64,000 nucleotides of DNA from an uncultured Lachnospiraceae bacterium (GTDB lineage Bacteria > Bacillota > Clostridia > Lachnospirales > Lachnospiraceae). Of the stretch, positions 32,874 to 42,587 are shown one piece after another. The position numbers and the translations under genes were made by a program. The notes under the pieces are model-generated. The model did no database searches and was not told where the DNA came from. It was given only the letters and a program-made list of their open reading frames with translations. Numbering within the stretch: position 1 is the first letter of the stretch; the number at the start of each line of letters is the position of its first letter. Location of the stretch: NCBI GenBank assembly GCA_947165025.1, contig CAMUYQ010000008.1, forward strand, positions 1 through 64,000, in the 5' to 3' direction.

Positions 32874-33236
32874 TTATTTCAGGTCAACGTTTGCAATCCG
32901 GACATTCACGTCGGAAACCTCAAGGCCCGTCATGTTCTCTATCGAAGTCCTGACACGTTCCTGAACAGCTTTACCAACCTTGGGAAGTGAATATCCGTAC
33001 TTGACCGCTATCGCCATATCGATCGAAACGATCCTGTCGCAGACCTCCACTCTCAGATCCTTTGAATAGTTCTTGATACCGACGATGTTCTTCAGCTCGT
33101 TCGGCTTTCCTCCGCCGAGAACATAAGATACACCTTCTATCTCTCCTGCCGCAATAACGGCGATATTGGCAACTACCTCGTCAGATACCCTGACATCTCC
33201 CAATATCTCATCACAAACAGCATAATTTTCTTCCAT
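32874..33236 (-). CDS. Asp23/Gls24 family envelope stress protein
   Basis: 120 residues of the Asp23 (DUF322) family: VSDEVVANIAVIAAGEIEGV at the N-terminus, then DMAIAVKYGYSLPKVGKAVQERV and NVRIANVDL at the end. Relatives are abundant cytoplasmic proteins at the membrane linked to envelope homeostasis. Three ATG codons occur in a row; the third (33236) has the best spacing to GGAGG. It is the first gene of the nusB-xse-dxs cluster. Confidence 0.9.
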   Translation of the reverse strand: MEENYAVCDEILGDVRVSDEVVANIAVIAAGEIEGVSYVLGGGKPNELKNIVGIKNYSKDLRVEVCDRIVSIDMAIAVKYGYSLPKVGKAVQERVRTSIENMTGLEVSDVNVRIANVDLK

Positions 33237-33299
33237 CATCATTCCTCCACAATAAACTGTAGCAAACTAACAGGTATTTTAACACAAACGCTCTTTTTT

Positions 33300-34682
33300 T
33301 CATAGAGATATCATTATCAAATTTCTCTCCCTGAATTCAACATAGCGAACGTTCGTCCTGCCCATGTATCTGAAAACATTCTCCCTGTCAAACAGGTGCT
33401 CCTTGAGTTCTTTGTAGACCTCATCGGATGCGGCTTTTAGGAAGACGTGATTTTCGCCGGAGGCGTATCCCTTTTCAAATGCCCTGTACAGCTGGTCGTC
33501 ATCAACCCGTGTAAAGTAAACGCCTTCGTGGTTATAGTAATTATCCTCCATCGAGTTGCACTTGGGCATCCTGACAACAGGCTCAGGATCGTGCGTTCCT
33601 GTCATCGTCGCATCATCGACAAGGAAAAATTCATAGTTGATATCGATGTCCGAGGAGGTCGTCCCATCTGCGTGCATGAGTGTGATCGCGGCATCTCCCC
33701 AGGTAACGTCTACGTTATAGTACATTCCGTTGCACTTGACGATGTTCCAGACATGTCCGCCCCACTCGGCATTCTGCGAGTCCTTAAGATCGTCCGCATC
33801 CGGCACTCCGTTACGGCCGCATGCTTTTCCGTTTACTACCGTACAGAACATTCCCATCCTGTTAAGGATCAGCTGCATCGCCTTCGTGTATCCCTGGCAG
33901 ACGGTTCGTCCGTTATCAACAACGCTCAGAACGTTCTGGTTGTTCTCGGAGTCGATGACGTACTCGTTATTCCTGATGAGATAATCGTATACGTATTTGA
34001 TCCTGTCAAAATCACCCGCGCCTTCGGGACAGTTTGTAATGACGTTTTCAACATATGCGTCAACGCGCTCTTTTGCACGGTCCCTGTCGGGTCTGCTCAT
34101 CGTGTATGTTCCTGAAAAGACTATCTTCTTTACCGTCTTTCCGCTCATGTATTTTCCGATCGAATAACCCTTTACATAGAATATCTCGGGATGATCGATC
34201 ATCACGGCTCTGAAAGCTAAGTCTATCTCTTCCGTATCGTGGCTTGTTATGTCAACCTTCTCGAGCATGTCAAGGAGGATCGCGTATATCTCCATGTAGC
34301 ATCTTCTGCAGTCATCATCAAGACCGTTATACGCAAAGCTCTTGTCATCCGAAAATGACATGTTTGCGGCAACTTCGGCAAGACTTCTGGCCGGCAGCGC
34401 CGACGACTGGTCATCCTCTGCCTCAGCTGCGTCTATGACATCGACGCTCGTCTCATGGACATCACCGTTCATATCTATTACCTGGATCGCTCCGGGCGAA
34501 GACTGTGATGCCGGAGATGGAGACCCAGGTGTTATCCCGCTTCCCGCCCCTTTTATTGCATCTGTTATTTTACTGCATCCGCATAAAGAAACGGCGATCA
34601 GTGCTGTTATTATAACGTATGCTATTGTTGAAACCGTTCTCCGGTCAGTTCTTTGAGAACTCTTCAAGAACCAGTCCCTCAT
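33300..34682 (-). CDS. Transglutaminase-like lipoprotein
   Basis: 460 residues. A hydrophobic N-terminus ends SLCGC (lipobox-like), followed by a Ser/Pro/Gly-rich linker. The transglutaminase-like triad is visible: Cys in NGRTVCQGYTKAM, His in WGGHVWNIVK and Asp in YYNVDVTWGD (about residues 255-330). Members are usually extracellular peptidases or cross-linking enzymes, sometimes acting on cell wall. The start overlaps prfC by 38 bp and is uncertain; a TTG a few codons in, with GAGGG upstream, is an alternative. Confidence 0.82.
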   Translation of the reverse strand: MRDWFLKSSQRTDRRTVSTIAYVIITALIAVSLCGCSKITDAIKGAGSGITPGSPSPASQSSPGAIQVIDMNGDVHETSVDVIDAAEAEDDQSSALPARSLAEVAANMSFSDDKSFAYNGLDDDCRRCYMEIYAILLDMLEKVDITSHDTEEIDLAFRAVMIDHPEIFYVKGYSIGKYMSGKTVKKIVFSGTYTMSRPDRDRAKERVDAYVENVITNCPEGAGDFDRIKYVYDYLIRNNEYVIDSENNQNVLSVVDNGRTVCQGYTKAMQLILNRMGMFCTVVNGKACGRNGVPDADDLKDSQNAEWGGHVWNIVKCNGMYYNVDVTWGDAAITLMHADGTTSSDIDINYEFFLVDDATMTGTHDPEPVVRMPKCNSMEDNYYNHEGVYFTRVDDDQLYRAFEKGYASGENHVFLKAASDEVYKELKEHLFDRENVFRYMGRTNVRYVEFRERNLIMISL

Positions 34683-36243
34683 TTCTCTCTTCGGTCATCT
34701 TGATGCTCCAGCTGTTGATGAACAGAAGGAGCGGTCTGTCCTTAAGATCGGTGACCTTTTTCATATCACTTGTTCCCGTAAGCTTTTCGACGTCGATATC
34801 CTTGTTTGCGATCCATCTGATATGCTCGTAGGGAAGTGTATCCATCCTTATCTCAACGTTATATTCGTTCTCAAGCCTGTATTTGAGCACTTCAAACTGG
34901 AGCACGCCGACCACGCCGACTATTATCTCCTCAAGACCCGTATTGAGTTCATGGAATATCTGTATCGCGCCTTCCTGCGCTATCTGCGTGATACCCTTTA
35001 CGAACTGCTTACGCTTCATGGTATCTATCTGGCGCACTCTTGCAAAATGCTCAGGCGCAAATGTGGGGATACCCTCATATGCAAACTTTACGTTCGGTGA
35101 GCACACGGTATCTCCTATAGAGAATATTCCGGGATCAAATACACCTATTATATCGCCGGCATAAGCCTCATCAACGATATGGCGCTCACTTGCCATCATC
35201 TGCTGCGGCTGCGAGAGTCTCATGACCTTCTCGCCCTGCACGTGAAGAACTTCCATTCCCGCCGTGAACCTGCCGGAACATATTCTCATGAAAGCGATCC
35301 TGTCGCGATGGGCCTTGTTCATGTTGGCCTGTATCTTGAACACGAATGCCGAAAAATCATCGGACATGGGATCGATCACACCTGTATCTGCTGTTCTTGC
35401 CAGCGGTGCAAGTGTCAGTTTCAGGAAGTTCTGAAGGAAAAGCTCAACACCAAAGTTTGTAAGAGCGGATCCGAAGAATACCGGCGAGAGCATTCCCGCA
35501 TCGACTTCTTCCCTGTCAAATGTACTTCCGGCTCCGTCAAGAAGCTCAACATCTTCCATCAACTTGTCAAATGCGCTCTGTCCGAGCACTTTAAGAAGAG
35601 AATCGGTATCTGACAGAGGTATCTCCTCCTTATGTCCTTCCTTAGTTCCCTTCTGTGTATCGGAATAAACAACTACCATCTGCCGCTCTCTGTCGTATAC
35701 GCCCTTGAATTCCTTACCTGAACCTATCGGCCAGTTCATCGGGCATGTAGGGATCCCAAGCTCGTTCTCTATGTCATCGAGCAGTTCGAACGGATCCATG
35801 GCGTCGCGGTCGAGCTTGTTCATAAATGTAAAGATCGGTATCTTACGCATAGCACAGACTTTGAAAAGCTTTCTTGTCTGGGGCTCGACACCCTTTGCGG
35901 CATCTATTACCATGACAGCCGAATCGGCAGCCATAAGTGTACGGTAAGTATCTTCCGAGAAATCCTGGTGTCCCGGTGTATCAAGAATATTGATGCAGAA
36001 GCCTCCGTAATTGAACTGAAGTACCGAAGATGTTACGGAAATACCACGTTCCTTCTCTATCTCCATCCAGTCGGAAACGGCATGTCTTGCCGTAGCCTTT
36101 CCCTTTACGGAACCCGCAAGGTTGATCGCGCCTCCGTACAGCAGGAATTTCTCCGTCAATGTCGTTTTACCGGCATCGGGGTGCGATATGATCGCAAAGG
36201 TCCTTCTCTTTTCTATCTCTTCTCTCAGTTTTTTGTCCGCCAT
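34645..36243 (-). CDS. prfC: Peptide chain release factor 3
   Basis: 532 residues, GTPase of the RF3 class. G motifs: SHPDAGKTTLTEK (P-loop, about 20-32), DTPGHQDFSEDTYRTL (about 86) and NKLDRDAMDP (about 141). RF3 recycles RF1/RF2 after termination. Normal length. The lipoprotein gene follows in the same transcript. Confidence 0.96.
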   Translation of the reverse strand: MADKKLREEIEKRRTFAIISHPDAGKTTLTEKFLLYGGAINLAGSVKGKATARHAVSDWMEIEKERGISVTSSVLQFNYGGFCINILDTPGHQDFSEDTYRTLMAADSAVMVIDAAKGVEPQTRKLFKVCAMRKIPIFTFMNKLDRDAMDPFELLDDIENELGIPTCPMNWPIGSGKEFKGVYDRERQMVVVYSDTQKGTKEGHKEEIPLSDTDSLLKVLGQSAFDKLMEDVELLDGAGSTFDREEVDAGMLSPVFFGSALTNFGVELFLQNFLKLTLAPLARTADTGVIDPMSDDFSAFVFKIQANMNKAHRDRIAFMRICSGRFTAGMEVLHVQGEKVMRLSQPQQMMASERHIVDEAYAGDIIGVFDPGIFSIGDTVCSPNVKFAYEGIPTFAPEHFARVRQIDTMKRKQFVKGITQIAQEGAIQIFHELNTGLEEIIVGVVGVLQFEVLKYRLENEYNVEIRMDTLPYEHIRWIANKDIDVEKLTGTSDMKKVTDLKDRPLLLFINSWSIKMTEERNEGLVLEEFSKN

Positions 36244-36547
36244 GTTATTTTCCCTGTTTTATTCGCTGTATATTTCAAGTTTTATTTACATTACGCATGT
36301 AATTTAATACTGATTTTTGTTGACCGTGCCGGTCTGAATTTTCTGTCACATTATTCCGAATTCATAACCGTTATTTATTGTGTTACTCACGGGTGTTTCT
36401 GTTGAATTCATACACTATGTTGTGTTTTTCTTGTTAGTCTGCGCTAACGTGTGTTACATAATCCCAATTTGTAACTTTTTGTCTCCGGGAGGCGATCCTA
36501 TGATACGGTGCCGCTTTTCTTCCCGGGAAATTTCTGTCCCAAGGTCG
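36244..36547. other. AT-rich intergenic gap between deoB and prfC
   Basis: 304 bp with no gene I can support. A short dyad GTTAG...CTAAC lies at about 36434-36449. It shares the words GTTATTTATTGT and GTTGAATTC with the gaps at 7.1 and 38.05 kb. A prfC promoter should lie here but none is clear. Confidence 0.5.
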
Positions 36548-37744
36548 TTATAGTATATTTTCTCCTGCGACCCCTGCTCTCTCATTATCGGAAACTTCCA
36601 GATACGCCAGAACCGATGCTGCAATATCAGCAAATGTCGGGCGTGTACCGAGGTTTCCGCCTTTTGTACCCTTTGCGGGAGCGAAGTCCTTTCCGCAGCA
36701 GATAAGCGGCACATACTCCCTCGTATGATCCGTTGTCGCAAGATATCCCGGATCGCATCCGTGGTCCGCGGTTATCATGAGGATATCGTCTTCGCGAAGC
36801 TTTGATACTATCTCGGGAAGCTTTTCATCAAAGAATGCCACAGCCTTTGCGTATCCGTCGATATCGCGTCTGTGCCCGTAGAGCATGTCATAATCAACGA
36901 GATTGACGAACAGAAGCCCGTCAAAGTCTTTGTCCATGTACTCAAGCGTCCTGTTTATGCCGTCCTCGTTACCGGACGTGTATGTATATTCGGTAAGACC
37001 GCGGCCTGCAAATATATCATGTATCTTTCCTATTCCTATAACATCCCTGCCGCATCGCTTCAGTATATCAAGCATCGTGTCCTTGGGCGGCTCGAGCGAG
37101 AAATCGTGTCTTCTCGGTGTTCTTGTATAATTGCCGCTCTCTCCGATAAAAGGTCTTGCGATGACCCTTCCTACACCGTGCTTTCCCTGAAGTATCTTCC
37201 TGGCGATCCTGCAGTATTCATACAGCTGCTCGCAAGGAACGATATTCTCGTGTGCGGCTATCTGGAATACTGAATCAGCCGATGTATATACGATAAGAGC
37301 GCCTGTCTTTACGTGTTCGTCGCCGTAATCATTTATGACCTTTGTACCGGAATACGGAAGGTTGCACAGTACTTTCCTGCCGGTCTGCTTCTCGAATTCA
37401 TCAAGAACTTCTCCTGGGAATCCGTCAGGATATGTAGGAAGAGGCTCGGGTGATATAAGTCCCGCGATCTCCCAGTGTCCTATCGTCGTATCCTTTCCCA
37501 TTGAAGATTCGCGAAGGCGCGCATACGTACCCGTCGGGACAATATCCTCTTCGGCAAGCTTTGAAGCAGTCTCTATGCCGTCTATCTTAAGCAGTCCCAT
37601 TTTTGCAAGGTTCTCGGCCTTAAAGTAACTGCTTTTAGTACAGGATCTGAGAGTATTGGTACCTGCATCGCCGAAAGCGGCTGCATCAGGCTCCTCTCCT
37701 ATCCCGAAACTGTCCATTACAATAAGAATTACTCTCTTTGCCAT
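36548..37744 (-). CDS. deoB: Phosphopentomutase
   Basis: 398 residues, normal length, alkaline-phosphatase superfamily. Metal-binding motifs are DSFGIGEEPDAAAFGD near the start, and TADHGCDPG and DHTREYVPLI near the end. It interconverts ribose-1- and ribose-5-phosphate (and deoxy forms) in nucleoside salvage. The frame runs to 37831, but GAGGAAAG before ATG 37744 and the conserved MAKRVILIVMDSFG start fix it. Confidence 0.96.
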   Translation of the reverse strand: MAKRVILIVMDSFGIGEEPDAAAFGDAGTNTLRSCTKSSYFKAENLAKMGLLKIDGIETASKLAEEDIVPTGTYARLRESSMGKDTTIGHWEIAGLISPEPLPTYPDGFPGEVLDEFEKQTGRKVLCNLPYSGTKVINDYGDEHVKTGALIVYTSADSVFQIAAHENIVPCEQLYEYCRIARKILQGKHGVGRVIARPFIGESGNYTRTPRRHDFSLEPPKDTMLDILKRCGRDVIGIGKIHDIFAGRGLTEYTYTSGNEDGINRTLEYMDKDFDGLLFVNLVDYDMLYGHRRDIDGYAKAVAFFDEKLPEIVSKLREDDILMITADHGCDPGYLATTDHTREYVPLICCGKDFAPAKGTKGGNLGTRPTFADIAASVLAYLEVSDNERAGVAGENIL

Positions 37745-38223
37745 GATATCTTTCCTCTGATCCCATATATATAATGCTTCCATCCGACAACCGTTATATT
37801 CTATCATATGTAGCGATACAATAATAGTCACAATAACGGCTACAATTAACGATTTTTCAACAATAACAGCGACTATGATTACATTTTTGAATTGTTTGAA
37901 AACTCATATTTTCCCACATAATTATCGGAATTTCACATAATTTGATTGATTTATCCACATTTTAAGGGCCCAAGGCAAAAATTCGTTCGAAAAGAAAGAT
38001 TATGTAAAACTCCTTTCGATGAAAAGCCTTTATTTTACTAGTTTTATGACGTGTGTTATTGTTGAATTGTTAATAGTTATATCGTCTTATAATTATTTGC
38101 GTTTATGTGGATAATTTGATTTTTATAGTTAATTTCTCATTTATAACGTCAGGTTTCTTATATCAGCCGACGCAATATACACACGTTTTTTTATACTGTT
38201 GTCTGACAATTGCATACGGTATC
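37745..38223. other. 479-bp AT-rich gap with two perfect DnaA boxes
   Basis: No gene is supported. TTATCCACA (37951-37959) and its complement TGTGGATAA (38106-38114) are exact DnaA boxes, facing each other 155 bp apart, in very AT-rich sequence with runs such as ATTGTTGAATTGTTAATAG. A looser box (TTTCCCACA) occurs near 37912. The deoB promoter also lies here. No dnaA or dnaN is near, so this is not obviously the origin. Confidence 0.6.
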
Positions 38224-38255
38224 AAAAAAGCAGTCACGGTAAATCCGTGACTGCT
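38224..38255 (-). terminator. pnp terminator
   Basis: On the minus strand AGCAGTCACGG (38255-38245) and CCGTGACTGCT (38239-38229) form a perfect 11-bp stem with a 5-nt loop, followed by six T. Confidence 0.95.
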
Positions 38256-38292
38256 CCTGTATCGATCATTATCGTTTTATCTTCAGGATATC

Positions 38293-40377
38293 TTACATTG
38301 CATCCTTGATCGAGAATGACATCCTGCCCATCTTGTCCTTTCCGAGACACTTGACGGTTACGACATCACCGAGTGTGAGAACATCCTCAACGTGGTTGAT
38401 CCTCTCCTTGGCGATCTTGGAAATGTGTACCATTCCCTCCTTGCCGGGAGCGAACTCAACGAATGCGCCGAATTCCTTGATCGAAACGACTCTTCCCGTG
38501 AAGATCTGGCCGGCTTCGAACTCGGTCGTGATGATCTTGATCATCTCTATAGCCTTGTCCATGCCTTCCTGATCTGTTCCGCATACGCTTACGGCACCGT
38601 CATCGGTTATATCGATCTTCACGCCGCATCTTTCGATGATAGCGTTGATAGTCTTACCGCGCTGTCCGACAACATCACCGATCTTCTCAGGATCGATCCT
38701 GATCTGGATGATCTTCGGAGCATACTCGTTAACGCTCTTTCTGGGCTCTGCTATCGCAGGCTTCATGCAATTATCCATGATGAACAGCCTTGCCTCGCGG
38801 CATCTTGCGATAGCGCCTTCAACGATAGGTCTTGTAAGACCATGGATCTTGATATCCATCTGAATGGCCGTGATACCTTCCGTTGTACCTGTAACCTTGA
38901 AGTCCATGTCTCCGAAGAAGTCCTCAAGACCCTGGATATCGGTAAGAAGAACGAAATCATCGTCTGTATCGCCCGTTACAAGTCCGCATGAGATACCTGC
39001 AACCATCTTCTTGATCGGAACACCTGCAGCCATAAGTGACATACAGCTTGCGCATGTGCTGGCCATGGATGTTGAACCGTTACTCTCGAATGTTTCCGAT
39101 ACGCATCTGATAGCGTAAGGGAATTCCTCCTCTGAAGGAAGAACAGGGATAAGGGCACGCTCAGCAAGTGCTCCGTGTCCGATCTCACGTCTTCCGGGTC
39201 CTCTTGAAGGCTTTGTCTCACCTACAGAGTATGAAGGGAAGTTGTAATGATGAATGTATCTCTTTGATGTTTCAAAGGAATCAAGTCCGTCAACCTTCTG
39301 CATCTCAGAAAGAGGTGCGAGTGTCGTGATATCGCAGATCTGTGTCTGTCCACGTGTGAACATCGCACTTCCGTGTACTCTCGGGATGATATCCACTTCA
39401 GCTGCGAGAGGACGGATCTGTGTGATCTCACGTCCGTCGGGACGCTTGTGATCCTTAAGGATCATCTTACGGATCGTCTTCTTCTCGTACTGGTAGATCG
39501 CCTCACCGAGAATAGCAAGCCATTCTTCGTTATCGGCAAACTTCTCTTCGCACTTTTCGGTGATAACCCTGATGTTTTCCTCACGGGTCTGCTTGTCATC
39601 AGTAAATACTGCCGTTTCCATCTCATCGGGAGGACATACTTCGCGGATAGCCGCAAACAGCTCCTCGGGGATAGCGCAGCTTGTGTATTCATGCTTCGGC
39701 TTTCCAACCTCTGCAACGATCTTGTCGATGAAAGCTATGATCTCCTGGTTGATGCCGTGAGCCATATAGATAGCTTCGATCATCTTTGCCTCAGGTATCT
39801 CATTGGCGCCTGCCTCGATCATGATGACCTTTTCCTTTGTTGAAGCAACGGTAAGGTTAAGATCGCCGGTCTTCCACTGTTCCTGATTGGGGTTGACGAT
39901 AAACTGTCCGTCGATCATTCCGATCTGGGTCGTTGCACACGGACCATCGAAAGGAATATCGGAAATGCTTGTTGCGATAGCAGATCCGAGCATAGCTACA
40001 AGCTCGGGACGGCATTCGGGATCTACCGAGAGCACGAGGTTATTAAGTGTGCAGTCATTACGGTAATCCTTCGGGAAAAGGGGTCTCATGGGACGGTCGA
40101 TAACACGTGCCGTAAGGACAGCGTTTTCGCTTGCCTTTCCTTCTCTCTTGTTGAAGCCGCCGGGGATCTTGCCCACAGCATACATCTTTTCTTCAAATTC
40201 AACGCTCAGCGGGAAGAAATCGATCCCCTCTCTGGGCTTTTCCGAAGCTGTTGCAGTGGAAAGTACTGTTGTGTCACCGTAATGCATGAGTGCAGCGCCG
40301 TTAGCCTGCTTTGCAACTCTTCCGACATCAACGGTGAGTGTACGTCCACCAAGTTCCATTGAGTAACTTTTGTACAT
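38293..40377 (-). CDS. pnp: Polyribonucleotide nucleotidyltransferase (PNPase)
   Basis: 694 residues. Two RNase PH domains (second with GRREIGHGALAERAL and TCASCMSLMAAGVPI), then KH (IDPEKIGDVVGQRGKTINAI, about 560) and S1 (TGRVVSIKEFGAFVEF, about 625). It degrades RNA 3' to 5' with phosphate. The RBS is GAAGGAG. An upstream hairpin (AGGCCGTAATGGTACCGGCCT, about 40449-40469) is in its leader; PNPase leaders are often self-regulated. Confidence 0.97.
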   Translation of the reverse strand: MYKSYSMELGGRTLTVDVGRVAKQANGAALMHYGDTTVLSTATASEKPREGIDFFPLSVEFEEKMYAVGKIPGGFNKREGKASENAVLTARVIDRPMRPLFPKDYRNDCTLNNLVLSVDPECRPELVAMLGSAIATSISDIPFDGPCATTQIGMIDGQFIVNPNQEQWKTGDLNLTVASTKEKVIMIEAGANEIPEAKMIEAIYMAHGINQEIIAFIDKIVAEVGKPKHEYTSCAIPEELFAAIREVCPPDEMETAVFTDDKQTREENIRVITEKCEEKFADNEEWLAILGEAIYQYEKKTIRKMILKDHKRPDGREITQIRPLAAEVDIIPRVHGSAMFTRGQTQICDITTLAPLSEMQKVDGLDSFETSKRYIHHYNFPSYSVGETKPSRGPGRREIGHGALAERALIPVLPSEEEFPYAIRCVSETFESNGSTSMASTCASCMSLMAAGVPIKKMVAGISCGLVTGDTDDDFVLLTDIQGLEDFFGDMDFKVTGTTEGITAIQMDIKIHGLTRPIVEGAIARCREARLFIMDNCMKPAIAEPRKSVNEYAPKIIQIRIDPEKIGDVVGQRGKTINAIIERCGVKIDITDDGAVSVCGTDQEGMDKAIEMIKIITTEFEAGQIFTGRVVSIKEFGAFVEFAPGKEGMVHISKIAKERINHVEDVLTLGDVVTVKCLGKDKMGRMSFSIKDAM

Positions 40378-40481
40378 TTTTTTCTCCTTCTTCTTCTCTT
40401 CTCTACCTGGCCATCACTCATCCCACTTATGTGAATGATGACTGTATCAGGCCGTAATGGTACCGGCCTAAATAATCATAC

Positions 40482-40507
40482 AAAGGGACGGCAGAAACCG
40501 TCCCTTT
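40482..40507. terminator. Hairpin terminator between rpsO and pnp
   Basis: A 10-bp perfect stem, AAAGGGACGG (40482-40491) with CCGTCCCTTT (40498-40507). The minus-strand T tail is short (TTT), so some read-through from rpsO into pnp is likely. Confidence 0.8.
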
Positions 40508-40516
40508 TTATGATAA

Positions 40517-40783
40517 TTATCTTCTGATTCCGAGCTTATCGATAAGAGTACGATATCTTTCGATATCCTTCTTCTTAAGATAGTCAAGAAGTCCTCTTCT
40601 CTGACCGATCATCTTGTACATACCTCTTGCTGAGTGATGATCCTTGGGATTAGCCTTCAGATGCTCTGTAAGCTCTGAGATCCTTGCTGTCAGAACAGCG
40701 ATCTGAACTTCAGGTGATCCCGTATCATTGGGAACTCTTGCATACTCCTGCATTATCGCAGCTTTCTTTTCTTTAGTGATCAT
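40517..40783 (-). CDS. rpsO: 30S ribosomal protein S15
   Basis: 88 residues, the usual size, with [32 protein letters not shown], the signature rRNA-binding helices. It binds 16S rRNA early in assembly. It is upstream of pnp as in most bacteria. AAGGAGG precedes ATG; a hairpin GGGCG-TAT-CGCCC directly abuts the RBS. Confidence 0.98.
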   Translation of the reverse strand: MITKEKKAAIMQEYARVPNDTGSPEVQIAVLTARISELTEHLKANPKDHHSARGMYKMIGQRRGLLDYLKKKDIERYRTLIDKLGIRR

Positions 40784-40883
40784 AAAATCCTCCTTGGGCG
40801 ATACGCCCTTTCATAAGATTAACCCCATATACTGCGACAGGGCATATTCCTCTGCCGAAGTACAGGTTTTCACAACATTCGTT
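40784..40883 (-). promoter_or_regulatory. rpsO leader with RBS-proximal hairpin (possible S15 autoregulation)
   Basis: The roughly 95-nt leader contains a CTG...CAG / GGCA...TGCC folding region (about 40835-40866) and a GGGCG-TAT-CGCCC hairpin (40803-40815) next to AAGGAGG. S15 represses its own translation through leader RNA in several Firmicutes; assignment here is inference. Confidence 0.45.
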
Positions 40884-40912
40884 ATTCTACCACAGCCTCC
40901 CGTCCTTGTAAA
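40884..40912 (-). promoter_or_regulatory. rpsO promoter
   Basis: On the minus strand TTTACA (40912-40907), 17-bp spacer, TAGAAT (40889-40884), preceded by the TG of an extended -10. Confidence 0.85.
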
Positions 40913-40915
40913 CAC

Positions 40916-42568
40916 TTATTTTGAAGTATTATCGGGATCATTATTGTAGATCGCGAACGCGATATTTGTGGCATGGTCAGCGACCCTCTCAAGACCCGAT
41001 ATGACATCCGAGAAGATCATACCGCCCTCGGGCTTGCATTCGCCCCTTGTCATGCGGTCCACGTGGTTCTGCTGGTACTCACGCTCCTTGAGATCGACCT
41101 CATCCTCAAGGCGTCTTATATCATCAAGATGTTCCTCGGTATTTGTCCTGAACATTTCAACGGCATACTGGACAAGTGTGTTGACCATCTCAAGCATCAC
41201 GGTCATTTCCTTTATTGCTTCCTTGGAGAAGCCGCATCCCGTCCTTATACGCGTACGGGCGGCATCGGCAACGTTCTCGGCGTGATCACCGATCCGTTCA
41301 ATATCGTTAACGACATGGAACAGCCCGCCGATGCTCCTGGCATCTTCCACGGGAAGGTTTGTCTGGCTGATCTTAACAAGATAATCGGTTATCTCATGAT
41401 TCAGGAAGTTGATATTCTCTTCAACGTGATAAACCTCTTCTATGTCCTCTTCATCAAGAGTGATAAGGGCATTCATCGCCCTGTTGAGGTTCTCACTCGC
41501 AAGATAAGCCATCCTCTCAAGTTCCTTCGAAACATCGACTACGGCCGTAGCCGGTGAGAACACATTGTTTCCTCCGATATATTTGAGCTGCAGCTGCTCC
41601 CTGTATCCGATCTTCTCGTCCTCTCCCGGAACGAGCAGATGCGTCAGTTTTACTATACCTTTTGAGAACGGGAACAGGATGACAACCTGGGTGATCTTGA
41701 CTATCGTATGCGTATTTGCGACAAATCTTCCTTTATTTCCCCCTGATATCGCAAGCACGGCATTCGTGAACCAGTCCATTCCGAAAATGAGAAATACCGC
41801 GAATATCACGGTTCCTATAACGTTGAACGCGAGATGGAGCATCGCAGCACGCTTTGCATCCTTCTTGCCTCCGACACTTGATAAGAGCGCCGTCGAGCAC
41901 GCACCTATGTTACATCCCTGTATCATGAATATACATGTCGGAAGATCAAGAAGATCCTGCGTTGCCATGAGCAGGATTATGCTGACTGTGACCGAAGAGC
42001 TCTGGACTATGGCTGTCACGATCATTCCAATAAGGATCGCGATAACAGGATTGGAAACTTTTGAGAAAACGGCAAGAGCATCGGGGATCTCGTGGATCGT
42101 CCCCATAGCCGATGACATGTTGTTAAGGCCGAGAAACAGTATACCGAAGCCGGCAAGTATCTCACCGATCTTCTGTGCGAATATCTTCTTCATGAACAGC
42201 ATCATCACGACGCCGGTAAGTACAAATACGGGGGCATAAGCCGACAGGTTAAAAGAAACGAGCTGTGAGGTGACGGTAGTACCGATGTTGGCACCGAATA
42301 TTACACCTACCGCCTGGTACAGATCCATGATTCCGGAGTTGACGAAGCTGACGACCATCGACGTACAGGCTGATGATGACTGTATTATACCTGTAAAGAG
42401 TATACCGACAAGAAGTCCCGAAAAAGTGTTACGCGTAAAGAACTCAAGTATCGAACGAAGCTTGGCACCTGCCGCACGTTCGATCCCTTCTCCCATCATA
42501 TGCATTCCGTACAGGAACAGCCCGAGTCCTCCGACAAGCGGCAGGACTATAAACGTAAATACTGACAT
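40916..42568 (-). CDS. Na+/phosphate cotransporter family protein with PhoU-like C-terminus
   Basis: 550 residues. The N-terminal two thirds are membrane segments with the two inverted QSSSA/QSSSV repeats (GIIQSSSACTSMVVSF near 61, AIVQSSSVTVSIILL near 190) of the NptA/PNaS family. The last 190 residues are a helical PhoU-like domain (ENINFLNHEITDYLVKISQT). It is expected to move phosphate with sodium; the PhoU part may regulate. It follows ribF by 20 bp. Confidence 0.92.
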   Translation of the reverse strand: MSVFTFIVLPLVGGLGLFLYGMHMMGEGIERAAGAKLRSILEFFTRNTFSGLLVGILFTGIIQSSSACTSMVVSFVNSGIMDLYQAVGVIFGANIGTTVTSQLVSFNLSAYAPVFVLTGVVMMLFMKKIFAQKIGEILAGFGILFLGLNNMSSAMGTIHEIPDALAVFSKVSNPVIAILIGMIVTAIVQSSSVTVSIILLMATQDLLDLPTCIFMIQGCNIGACSTALLSSVGGKKDAKRAAMLHLAFNVIGTVIFAVFLIFGMDWFTNAVLAISGGNKGRFVANTHTIVKITQVVILFPFSKGIVKLTHLLVPGEDEKIGYREQLQLKYIGGNNVFSPATAVVDVSKELERMAYLASENLNRAMNALITLDEEDIEEVYHVEENINFLNHEITDYLVKISQTNLPVEDARSIGGLFHVVNDIERIGDHAENVADAARTRIRTGCGFSKEAIKEMTVMLEMVNTLVQYAVEMFRTNTEEHLDDIRRLEDEVDLKEREYQQNHVDRMTRGECKPEGGMIFSDVISGLERVADHATNIAFAIYNNDPDNTSK

Positions 42569-42587
42569 TGTATGCTCCGAAACCTGC

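Noticed and set aside
36454..36741. Minus-strand ORF at the deoB end
   Set aside because: It overlaps deoB in another frame, has no RBS and an unlikely composition.
37745..38292. Chromosomal replication origin
   Set aside because: Two DnaA boxes only, no dnaA, dnaN, rpmH or gidA neighbourhood, and genes are on the same strand on both sides.
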